The notes under the pieces: generated by a model | Seen by the model: only the letters and a program-made list of their open reading frames with translations | Database searches by the model: none | Told to the model about the DNA's origin: nothing | Program-made: the position numbers and the translations under genes | In this document: positions 1 through 7,315 of the stretch, in pieces | Position numbering within the stretch: position 1 is the stretch's first letter | How the letters are laid out: each line of letters starts with the position of its first letter | NCBI GenBank assembly: GCA_021159885.1 | Contig: JAGHDO010000017.1 | Coordinates: 1-38,326, forward strand | Origin: Synergistota bacterium | GTDB taxonomy: Bacteria > Synergistota > GBS-1 | Length of the DNA: 38,326 nt | Reading direction: 5' to 3'

Positions 1-146
1 GGAAGCCTGTTTAAAGCATATGCCATCATATCAGCTATGCACTCCTCACACTTGCAGACATCATCTCTATCCTTAAGAAGCTTTTCAAGGGTCTCCTTAA
101 CAACCCTTTCCATATAATTTCTTGGTATCTTATATTCTGACATCAT
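1..146 (-). CDS. ComFB-family late competence protein, partial (3' end off window)
   Basis: Only the N-terminal 48 codons are present; the gene runs off the left edge. The start is the first of two consecutive ATGs (MMSEYKIPRNYMERVV), behind a GGGGG Shine-Dalgarno about 9 nt upstream. The visible part has the ComFB pattern: an N-Y-M-E-x-V-V opening, a helix, then DVCKCEECIADMMAYALNRL, with the closely spaced cysteines typical of the family and the A-L-N-x-L-P element. ComFB proteins are small, poorly understood proteins associated with competence and type IV pilus/motility gene sets. Its position 27 nt after the large pilin gene, on the same strand, fits membership of the pilus operon. The family call is from recognised motifs; the function is only by family association. 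Confidence 0.75.
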   Translation of the reverse strand, partial: MMSEYKIPRNYMERVVKETLEKLLKDRDDVCKCEECIADMMAYALNRL

Positions 147-173
147 ATAAGTTTACCCCCTTCTCAGAAAGCT

Positions 174-3100
174 TTATTCAGGCTCAACGGGAAGATTAGC
201 CCAATCTATGCCTCTGTAGGATCCCGTCCTTTCCTCAGAGCTATTATTCCACCAATAGCAACGAGAATCCAGTGGGAAGCATACCCAGTTATACTTAGAG
301 TCATCATCATTTTCAGGATGAGCGCTGATATTCGTGGATTCACCACTTTCAGGCTGATAATTCTCAGTATTTGAATACGAGTTGCAACCATATATCTCCC
401 CAGACCATTTTATTCCCACTTCCTTATGTTTAACGCTATTAACATGATCGAGCAAAATATCTCCTCCTAAAATGTAGACACCGTAATCGCTCTTCGGTTT
501 CCACTCGCCCGCACTAAGGAAACCACCGTTAAGGTATATGTTTTTTAACAATCCGCTCAAAGCCTCGATTCTGACTCCATAGCCATATATAAAATCTCCG
601 CTAAGCCTTACAAAGATATCCTTGACGACAAAATCACTCCCTGACAAGGTCAAAAAGGCACTTCCCATAAGGTTAGACGCTATATTAAAGCCGATTCCAT
701 AAAGAAGGATCCCTCTACCGGAAGCTAAAATCGCACTGGATGCACTTATTTGGGTATAATAGGGTCCCCACATGGCGAGAAAACCTAAACCATCGTTTAA
801 CAAAGAAAGCGACTCCCCAAGAGAGTATTCTCCCTGACCAAGCACCAAGCTTTCCCCATCTTTTAAAGCTCCTGAAAGCTCAGACAGGTCACTTCCAGAG
901 AGGATTTCCATCTCATTCTCAAGCCTCATGGATTTACTTGCGACTCCTTTAAAAGCTCTGACATATGGATAGAGCCCTATCCTTAGACCTATATCTCCTC
1001 CGTCCGAGCCACTCTCGATAAATGGGTTATTCTTCGAAAAAATTAGCCTGTAAGATAAAGTATTAAATACCGACTTTATGACTCTACCATCTCCATCCTC
1101 GTAGAAATTATCTTCCTGAGATGGATCGACGGAAAAGTTGTACTCCCAATCAGTGCTTTCCCCCCACAATAAATTGTTTTTAACATCAACGCTTGAATCC
1201 TCTAAGCTAACCCAAACGCCATTAAGGTCAAAGCTCTCGCTAAAGCTCGGTTTACCCGCTGAATCAGCTACTATCTTTCTATACTTATGATCAAACACAT
1301 CATTATAAACGTGAACCTCCGAACATCCGTTAAACCTCAGAAAGAGAACTTTCCCCATCCCCCCATAGATTCTCTTAAAAACGCAGTCGGTTATATCCAA
1401 GGAGGTAGAATTCCTAAAGCTCATAAATGCTTTCTCTTCACTTCCCTCCTTTCCACCACTTATGCCAAAGTAAAAACCGCTAATCTTTATCTCATATGAT
1501 TCACTGAAACTCAAAATTCCATCATCCGATGAAGCCTCCTCCCAAACTATTGGCGAAAAGACAAACAAAGGTGTAAATATAGCACCCCATGCAGATAACA
1601 TTTGAAAATGCTTTATACCAGTAAGCTCATGTTTCCTTCTAAGATACCAGAACCCTCTTCCAAAGACAGCTATGGCTGATCCATCTGGATTAGCAGAATA
1701 GTAGTTGGAAATTTCATCAAACAGAGAGTCCACATCGTGAAGATATTTGACGCTATAGCTGTCTCCACTCCTAAGAAGCAGTGCTATTTCTCCTCCCTTA
1801 GGAACCGGAATTGTACCTTCCCAATAGGACGAGGTTAAACCTATGCCTTTTTCATCGAGAGGTGAATTTTCATCGGGAACATAAGAATCCCAGTGTCTAA
1901 ACCATTCTATTGCTTTACTTTCATGAACTGTAAGGCTATAATAGCTCCTAAACCTTGGATCTTCCTTAACAGGATTCACAAGATCAGCGGTCCCGATCAC
2001 ATCAGAATCGTTATTCCAAAAAAGACAGTTTTCAGCCTCAAAGCTTCCGCTTCCTATAAAGCCGACATGCCATATTCCAACGTTGTGATTAATTATCGCG
2101 CTATCTTTAACGGTAGCGTTAAATTGAGAAAACCATCCAGCCAGCTTAACCACATGAATTCCCATACTCGTAGCAGGCCACCAACCGCTTTCGTAATCGA
2201 GGTAGTTGCCTCCGTCAAGAATACAGCTCTCCATAGTAAGCTCCGAGCTCCCTTCCCATGGCATCAGGAAAAGTACACCTGATAGCAAGCTTCCTTCATA
2301 TCTAACGAGATCCCTATTCTTAACGATACAATTTCTCATTGTCAATGAAGCATTTGTGCCATTAACGAGTACCGCTGAGGACTCAAGGTGCTTGACCCAT
2401 CCCCAAAGGGATCCCTCCATCTCGGATCTATCTATTGGAGGAGATAGCCAAACTCCTTCTAACGTTAAACCAGCGTCCTGATTAACCAAAATGGTGGTTC
2501 GATAAGGCGAGGGTTTGACTTTCGTCTTCAATGGAACTATTCCCTCGATTTTAACCCAATGGGGACCCCACCCGAGAGCGCTTCTTAAGGTTATATTTCT
2601 TTCCATAATCTCCACACCGCAATAAACCCTCTTGAAATAAGACGTTTTACTCTTCCCCTTAAAGCTAATCTCCTTTTCACTCAACGGTACCATATAGACC
2701 CCAGGACCCAATATAACCGTCGAATTATCGTAGGAAGAATCAGCATTTATCAGATCAAAAGCCTTTTTCAAAGCGGGGCCTCCCCTATAGCCATACTTGC
2801 TCAATATGTTTACCGTAGAACCATCGCTTTTTCTTATGATCACCTCTCCAACTCCCACAAGCTCTGCGCTTATCCCCCCACTTGTCTTTTTTAAGCAGAG
2901 CGCAACAGGAAAGCGAGAAGCCTCCTTATCCCCCTCGAAGATGACCCCCTCTGAATAGAAATAAACCTTATCTGATTCTTCGCAAATCTTAACGTTCTCA
3001 ACACGCATTGAAACCCCACCAACGGATGCCAACTCATGATCTGATATATAAGGAGACCAGCTAATGGAAAGGGAGGTAGCATCTTTACCATAGTACCATA

Positions 3101-3317
3101 CGGGATTGGTTAGCGAAATCCCATTATTATCAGACTTATACTTAGCAATTGCTTCACCTATACCAGCCTCTGCAGTAAAGAAGCTCTGAGCTCCTCTAAG
3201 GTCAGATCTTGATAAAACTTCCTGCGCATTTGAAAGAAAGTAAAACCCAACTCCTACTATACCGAAAACTGCCATTATAATCAGAGCTAAGCTCAGCGCA
3301 GCAAACCCTCTCCTCAT
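174..3317 (-). CDS. Giant PilX-like minor pilin with tandem beta-helix modules
   Basis: A 1047-residue protein with a prepilin-like N terminus: MRRGFAAL followed by about 22 hydrophobic residues, then QSFFTAEAGIGEAIAKY, the PilX-type segment. Ordinary PilX-like pilins are about 150-200 residues. Here about 900 extra residues follow, rich in short strands of the right-handed beta-helix type, with patterns such as LTMRNCIVKN, LTMESCILDGG and VDVKNNLLWG. Three stretches (about residues 165-300, 535-640 and 800-900) each begin with an xVxGxGxY-like strand and contain a WG-(P) element (LGWGPHW, SAWGAIF, AMWGPYY), suggesting an internally triplicated module. Mature position 5 is Ser rather than Glu. 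ATG at 3317 is preferred over an in-frame GTG at 3320 for Shine-Dalgarno spacing from GAGGTG. It lies in the minor pilin/prepilin peptidase operon. A role as a pilus-tip adhesin or glycan-binding pilin is inference. Confidence 0.75.
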   Translation of the reverse strand: MRRGFAALSLALIIMAVFGIVGVGFYFLSNAQEVLSRSDLRGAQSFFTAEAGIGEAIAKYKSDNNGISLTNPVWYYGKDATSLSISWSPYISDHELASVGGVSMRVENVKICEESDKVYFYSEGVIFEGDKEASRFPVALCLKKTSGGISAELVGVGEVIIRKSDGSTVNILSKYGYRGGPALKKAFDLINADSSYDNSTVILGPGVYMVPLSEKEISFKGKSKTSYFKRVYCGVEIMERNITLRSALGWGPHWVKIEGIVPLKTKVKPSPYRTTILVNQDAGLTLEGVWLSPPIDRSEMEGSLWGWVKHLESSAVLVNGTNASLTMRNCIVKNRDLVRYEGSLLSGVLFLMPWEGSSELTMESCILDGGNYLDYESGWWPATSMGIHVVKLAGWFSQFNATVKDSAIINHNVGIWHVGFIGSGSFEAENCLFWNNDSDVIGTADLVNPVKEDPRFRSYYSLTVHESKAIEWFRHWDSYVPDENSPLDEKGIGLTSSYWEGTIPVPKGGEIALLLRSGDSYSVKYLHDVDSLFDEISNYYSANPDGSAIAVFGRGFWYLRRKHELTGIKHFQMLSAWGAIFTPLFVFSPIVWEEASSDDGILSFSESYEIKISGFYFGISGGKEGSEEKAFMSFRNSTSLDITDCVFKRIYGGMGKVLFLRFNGCSEVHVYNDVFDHKYRKIVADSAGKPSFSESFDLNGVWVSLEDSSVDVKNNLLWGESTDWEYNFSVDPSQEDNFYEDGDGRVIKSVFNTLSYRLIFSKNNPFIESGSDGGDIGLRIGLYPYVRAFKGVASKSMRLENEMEILSGSDLSELSGALKDGESLVLGQGEYSLGESLSLLNDGLGFLAMWGPYYTQISASSAILASGRGILLYGIGFNIASNLMGSAFLTLSGSDFVVKDIFVRLSGDFIYGYGVRIEALSGLLKNIYLNGGFLSAGEWKPKSDYGVYILGGDILLDHVNSVKHKEVGIKWSGEIYGCNSYSNTENYQPESGESTNISAHPENDDDSKYNWVCFPLDSRCYWWNNSSEERTGSYRGIDWANLPVEPE

Positions 3318-3332
3318 CACTAAACACCTCTT

Positions 3333-3932
3333 TTACCTTCTCAGGTATATAATAGTCGAAACCTCAAAGATCTTCCCTTTTCTATAACTCTTTCCCTCCG
3401 CTCCACCGGGGCCACTGAGCTTAAGATATATGTATACGCCCTTATTAGGCATATTAGTTTCCCCATAAAGAGAGGCATTCCCTGGAAGAAAACCAATCTT
3501 AAACTCTTCCACGCTGACCCAGTAAGGATCTCCCTCACCATCATAACCATCCGTTAAAGGCGTTGGTGAAGAACCATTTTTACATCTGCCAAGTATATAC
3601 ACATTTTCACCATCAGGTAACTTCTTGCCAGGATAGCAACCAAAGCAAACTACCGTAGCACCACTTGAAGTGATCTCAAGAATATCATGATTTTCGTCAG
3701 ATATCAGGGTAGAGCAGGAAACCGTGGCTGATACCGTAATTCCCTCCGAAACCATTTCATTCCTTATCGTATCCAAGACTAACCTCGCATTTTGAATCAT
3801 ATCCTCGCGCGATATCCCATGACGATATACCCGAAAACCGCCGAGAAACGTTTGAACTAAAACAAGAGCGATAACTGCTATTATAGCCACGACTACGAGG
3901 GTTTCTACAAAGGTAAGGGCCCACCTTCTCAC
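3333..3932 (-). CDS. PilW-like prepilin-type minor pilin
   Basis: A 199-residue protein with a type IV prepilin N terminus: MRRWALTFVETLVVVAIIAV. The Glu sits at mature position 5 if cleavage follows Ala5, giving a mature LTFVE start; an Ala at -1 replaces the usual Gly. After the hydrophobic helix the segment ARLVLDTIRNEMVSEGI matches the PilW-type amphipathic helix. Cysteines in the globular part could form disulfides. The GTG start overlaps the stop of the upstream PilV-like gene by 4 nt (GTGA), implying translational coupling. The gene belongs to the operon pilD, pilV-like, pilW-like, pilX-like. Together these would form the minor pilin tip complex that primes pilus assembly; that role comes from the family, and it could equally be a type II secretion-like pseudopilus. 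Confidence 0.8.
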   Translation of the reverse strand: MRRWALTFVETLVVVAIIAVIALVLVQTFLGGFRVYRHGISREDMIQNARLVLDTIRNEMVSEGITVSATVSCSTLISDENHDILEITSSGATVVCFGCYPGKKLPDGENVYILGRCKNGSSPTPLTDGYDGEGDPYWVSVEEFKIGFLPGNASLYGETNMPNKGVYIYLKLSGPGGAEGKSYRKGKIFEVSTIIYLRR

Positions 3933-4351
3933 TCGGGCCTCACTCCCACGAGCTCAATGAATCTTTTGGGGCGATCATGCTCCCAAACTCTAACCTTTAT
4001 CAGAAGCGCACCAGTCGAAGGAGTGGAAAGATCAACCATACAGCAATAGGAAATACCGTTATAAACGTTATTGTGGAACCCAGGAGACAAATATGAAGGT
4101 ATTCTCGCCAAGTTAGTTTCGCTTCCAGAAAAAACCACTTGGGTTGGAAGTGGTTGTGGAAAATCAGCACCACTAACGCCATAGATGAGTTCATCAAGCT
4201 TCCCCTGAGCAAGCTTAAGCATAACGAAACGCGATGAGAGTCGTTCTCCCGAAAGAAGCGCTCCATAGAAAGCAGAGTAGAGGGCAAAAATCCCTATTGT
4301 TATCACTACCATTGTTATCAAAAGCTCCACCAAACTTAGCCCCTTTTTCAA
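3929..4351 (-). CDS. PilV-like prepilin-type minor pilin
   Basis: A 140-residue protein beginning LKKGLSLVELLITMVVITIG, a near-canonical prepilin motif: Lys-Lys-Gly, cleavage after Gly, Glu5 present. A longer in-frame reading upstream lies antisense within the prepilin peptidase frame region and has no pilin character. The TTG at 4351 is chosen because it gives the classic leader length, has GGAGG 8 nt upstream, and overlaps the prepilin peptidase stop (TTGA). The helix is followed by LKLAQGKLDELIYG, the usual PilV/GspI pattern. Expected to be processed by the peptidase encoded just upstream and inserted in the inner membrane before assembly in the pilus tip. Family assignment is clear; the exact orthologue (PilV or GspI) is not. 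Confidence 0.8.
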   Translation of the reverse strand: MKKGLSLVELLITMVVITIGIFALYSAFYGALLSGERLSSRFVMLKLAQGKLDELIYGVSGADFPQPLPTQVVFSGSETNLARIPSYLSPGFHNNVYNGISYCCMVDLSTPSTGALLIKVRVWEHDRPKRFIELVGVRPE

Positions 4352-5094
4352 CTTAAAAGCCTCCAGTACAATTCTATCAAAAAGCTTCCCTTGAGAAAAG
4401 TTATACCACTGCCGAGCGCCAAAAATGGGCCAAAGGGCACTCTCTCTCCAAATTTCTTCAGCTTTAATATAAGGAGCATTCCAGCGACTGCGCCTCCCCC
4501 AAGAAAAGCGATAGCGATCGAGAGAACCGCTCCTTTCCAACCAAGCCAGAATCCCATAAGTGCCGCTATACCTATATCTCCCTCGCCCATACCCCCATTG
4601 GAAATGTAAAAAATCAATGCGATGATTCCAGCCCCATATATCGCTCCCTTAATAGAAAAGAATACCCCACTTAAACCATAATTTTTTAAGTTAAATAAGA
4701 GTCCAATCAAAGAACCAAGGTATATCGCTAAATCCATAACCTCCATAGTTTCAAGATCCACAAAAGCGATAAACTCAAGAATAGAAAAGAAGAAACATGA
4801 AAATATGAAATCAAAGCTTAATCCAAAGCTAAAATATGATATTAAAAACAGAAAAGCAGTAATAAGTTCTACGATGGGATAGCGAGGTGAAATTCGCGAG
4901 CCACAGTATCTACACTTCCCCCTAAGGAAAATATAGCTTAAAATTGGAATAAGATCGTACCAGCGAAGCGCATGACCACACGAGGGGCAAAAGGAAGGAG
5001 GATAAACGATGGATAAGCCCCGCGGCAATCTATATATACAAACATTTAAAAAGCTTCCTACCACAGAACCCAGTGTGAAAATGAAAATAGCCAT
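4348..5094 (-). CDS. pilD: Prepilin leader peptidase / N-methyltransferase
   Basis: A 248-residue polytopic membrane protein of the A24A aspartic protease family. The N-terminal domain opens with GSVVGSFLNVCIYRLPRG and carries two CxxC pairs (FCPSCGHA and CRYCGSR) that bind zinc and belong to the methyltransferase half. The protease aspartates are visible as AFVDLETMEVMDLA and the GxGD motif in GGMGEGDIG. It cleaves the leader of type IV prepilins at the cytoplasmic face and methylates the new N terminus. The three pilins immediately downstream are its obvious substrates. The ATG at 5094 gives the usual distance to the GSFLN motif, but its Shine-Dalgarno (GGAG) is far away. The start overlaps by 14 nt the start of the divergent ABC gene, which is odd. 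Confidence 0.92.
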   Translation of the reverse strand: MAIFIFTLGSVVGSFLNVCIYRLPRGLSIVYPPSFCPSCGHALRWYDLIPILSYIFLRGKCRYCGSRISPRYPIVELITAFLFLISYFSFGLSFDFIFSCFFFSILEFIAFVDLETMEVMDLAIYLGSLIGLLFNLKNYGLSGVFFSIKGAIYGAGIIALIFYISNGGMGEGDIGIAALMGFWLGWKGAVLSIAIAFLGGGAVAGMLLILKLKKFGERVPFGPFLALGSGITFLKGSFLIELYWRLLS

Positions 5095-5809
5095 CCATGT
5101 ATCCGATCTCCATAAATCGATGGGAAAGAAAACCATCTTGCAGGGAGTGAACCTCCTTGTTAAAGAGGGCACAGTTCATGCCCTCGTTGGGTTAAACGGG
5201 GCGGGGAAAACAACGACGTTTAAGATACTATTAGGCCTCATGCATCCCGATAAAGGAAAGATAAAGCTTCTTGATAAAGCCCCTGGGAACCCTACTCTAA
5301 AGGATAGAATAGGATATCTGCCCGAAAATTTCAATCCCCCGAGAAATCTAACTGGTAGGGAATTGCTGCATTACATCAATATTATCCATGGAAAAAGAAG
5401 GAACACAGATGAAATTCTTAAAATGGTAGGCTTGGAAAAAGAGGGGAAAAAGTTAATAAAAGCTTTTTCCAGAGGGATGATCCAAAGATCAGGCATAGCT
5501 CAAGCCATGATCCATGACCCAGATCTTCTCATACTTGATGAGCCCTTTTCAGGCCTCGATCCAGCGGGAAGAATTGAACTCAAGGAAATCATGCTCAAAC
5601 TCAAAAAAAGGGGGAAAACCATTCTTTTCAGCACTCACATACTCCAAGACGTAATCGACATTGGAGACAGCGCATCAATCATTCATAAGGGAAAAATCAT
5701 TCTGACTGCATCGGTATCTGAACTCAGAGAAGTTCTTTCAGAAAAAGATTTTTTAAAGATGGTGATATCTCATGAAGGAAACGATAATGCTAACGTTAAT
5801 AACGGTTAA
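5081..5809 (+). CDS. ABC transporter ATP-binding protein
   Basis: A 242-residue nucleotide-binding domain. Walker A is GLNGAGKTTTFK, the signature is AFSRGMIQRSGIAQAM (an FSRGM variant of LSGGQ), Walker B is LLILDEPFSGLDP, and the H-loop is ILFSTHI. This layout matches ABC-2 type exporter ATPases. It is followed by a permease whose start lies 38 nt inside the 3' end of this gene, so the two are coupled. Start at ATG 5081, which gives a normal first beta-strand (MKIAIHVSDLHKSMGKK). No good Shine-Dalgarno is visible, and an in-frame GTG lies 6 nt upstream. The substrate is unknown. The neighbouring third gene encodes an anchored protein with a pseudopilin-like tail, so an envelope-related cargo is possible but unproven. 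Confidence 0.88.
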   Translation: MKIAIHVSDLHKSMGKKTILQGVNLLVKEGTVHALVGLNGAGKTTTFKILLGLMHPDKGKIKLLDKAPGNPTLKDRIGYLPENFNPPRNLTGRELLHYINIIHGKRRNTDEILKMVGLEKEGKKLIKAFSRGMIQRSGIAQAMIHDPDLLILDEPFSGLDPAGRIELKEIMLKLKKRGKTILFSTHILQDVIDIGDSASIIHKGKIILTASVSELREVLSEKDFLKMVISHEGNDNANVNNG

Positions 5810-6521
5810 GGAAGGGATAAGGAGCAAAACCATACAGTCTTCATTTATTGCTATAGCGTTCCTAACGCTATTCTCGGCATTTCTGAGCGTTCTCTCGCTC
5901 GACGAGCCGACAAGAACCTTCGGGATTTTCGCCGTATTCTTCATAAAGCTCATCTCGTTACTCTCGATGCTCTTTCTATCCCTCTACAGCATTTATAGCG
6001 ATAGAGAGAGGGGAACGCTTCAGGTTTACATCTCGCATTTAAAGAGCAGAGGTTCGTATCTTAGGGGGAGAATATTAGGATTTCTGCTACTTTATGCGGG
6101 ATATATCATCGCCTCTCTCATTCTTGCCTCCGCTGTAGCCATCGCATTTAAAATATCGAATTTATCCCTTCTAAGCAAGCTTCTGGTAAGCTTTCCTTCT
6201 ATATTTTTAACATTTGTTCCTCTTATATCGATATCCTGTCTTTTCTACGTTTTGCTTCCTTCCTCGCTTCTCATAAACTTCGCACTTTGCTTAGGGATCT
6301 ATTTGGCGGGAAACTTGACTACAGATGCCTACATATTTATCTCAGAGCTTAAAGCTCCTTTTCTAATGAGATTGGTAAGCAAAGTAGTTTACTACCTGCT
6401 TCCAAACTTCACACTGATAAAAAGTCATGAGCTTTTCTCATCGGTAGCTTACGCTATAAGCTACTCATGTGCCGTGCTAATGCTGGCAGAATCAATTTTC
6501 GAAAGGAGCGAAATTACATGA
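5772..6521 (+). CDS. ABC-2 type exporter permease
   Basis: A 249-residue hydrophobic protein with about six predicted membrane helices and the opening usual for ABC-2 permeases: a short cytosolic helix MLTLITVKEGIRSKTIQSSF before the first transmembrane segment, and a cytoplasmic YSDRERGTLQVYISH-type stretch after the second. It would pair with the ATPase encoded just upstream, with which it overlaps by 38 nt. ATG 5772 has a GGTGAT sequence 6 nt upstream; an in-frame ATG at 5787 is an alternative. The stop overlaps the start of the next gene (ATGA). No substrate-defining motif is recognisable. Confidence 0.8.
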   Translation: MKETIMLTLITVKEGIRSKTIQSSFIAIAFLTLFSAFLSVLSLDEPTRTFGIFAVFFIKLISLLSMLFLSLYSIYSDRERGTLQVYISHLKSRGSYLRGRILGFLLLYAGYIIASLILASAVAIAFKISNLSLLSKLLVSFPSIFLTFVPLISISCLFYVLLPSSLLINFALCLGIYLAGNLTTDAYIFISELKAPFLMRLVSKVVYYLLPNFTLIKSHELFSSVAYAISYSCAVLMLAESIFERSEIT

Positions 6522-7315
6522 AGACCAAAATTGCAATAGGAATTCTATTTCTGACACTGTCCTTTTTTATATCAGAAAAAACAATTATAAAGTGCAAAAC
6601 TATCAAGAGATTAACAGCCCCACCAAAGGGAGTAGAGAAACTATACGAGATCGCTTTCACATTTGAAAGAAAAGCGGCTTCACAATATCTCTTTATAAAA
6701 GCAATTTTGCACTACATGGAGAACTCTAATGTACCCTATAAAACGTTAGCTGAGATGTTGGTTTCAGCTTTCAGGCTCGATCCCAGATCGGAAGAGATAC
6801 CTTCATTCACCGCAAATAACCTCACGCTTAGCAAAGAGGGATCGAGGACAGCCTCAAGGGCTCTTCGTAAAATGGCACTCTATCGTGAAGACTGGAGAAT
6901 ATGGGCTCAAATAGGCTTTATAAAGCTGTTTTATCTTGATGAACCCATTCAAGCTGAAAGGTGCATCAGAGTAGCGCTGAAATATCCAGGGGCATGTGAG
7001 TATCTGAGGGGACTTTTGATCCTTGCATTTTACAGAGGTAAAAAATACGAAGCAGGAATGAAATACATTCTCAATGAGTTAAAAAAGTGCAGGGACGAGA
7101 GAAAAAGATTCCTGCTTAAGAAAAAGCTGCTTTGGCTCACGCGATTAAATAACCTTGAAAAAGCAGTTAACCGCTTCCTTCGCTCTGAGGGGCGCTTTCC
7201 CTCATCCCTGCAGGAATTAGTCCAAAAGGGTTATATAGGAAAAATCCCCAGAGATCCCTGGGGAAAAGGATTCTACTGGGATGCCCAGGAACGAAGGGTC
7301 AAATCCCGACTATAG
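6518..7315 (+). CDS. Anchored helical-repeat protein with GspG-like C-terminal tail
   Basis: A 265-residue protein with one N-terminal hydrophobic segment (about residues 4-20), then mostly helical sequence resembling TPRs (SRALRKMALYREDWRIWAQI, AERCIRVALKYPGACEY). The last 45 residues are distinctive: NLEKAVNRFLRSEGRFPSS, LVQKGYIGKI, PRDPWGKGFYWD. This matches the C-terminal part of type II secretion pseudopilin GspG, where a helix with G-x-(Y/F)-P is followed by a (P/L)xDPWG strand. A GAAAGGAGCG Shine-Dalgarno precedes ATG 6518, which overlaps the permease stop. It forms an operon with the ABC exporter genes. The 3' end overlaps the convergent acetate kinase gene by 17 nt. Overall family not recognised; the tail resemblance is by eye. 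Confidence 0.6.
   Translation: MKTKIAIGILFLTLSFFISEKTIIKCKTIKRLTAPPKGVEKLYEIAFTFERKAASQYLFIKAILHYMENSNVPYKTLAEMLVSAFRLDPRSEEIPSFTANNLTLSKEGSRTASRALRKMALYREDWRIWAQIGFIKLFYLDEPIQAERCIRVALKYPGACEYLRGLLILAFYRGKKYEAGMKYILNELKKCRDERKRFLLKKKLLWLTRLNNLEKAVNRFLRSEGRFPSSLQELVQKGYIGKIPRDPWGKGFYWDAQERRVKSRL

Noticed and set aside
1893-2282. A 129-codon plus-strand reading frame inside the giant pilin gene, and similar antisense frames throughout
   Set aside because: No ribosome-binding sites, no protein-family features, and full overlap with a well-supported gene on the other strand.
5009-5080. Upstream start for the ABC ATPase (MDKPRGNL...)
   Set aside because: These codons are antisense to the conserved GSFLNVCIYRLPRG segment of prepilin peptidase and add 24 residues not expected in ABC ATPases.
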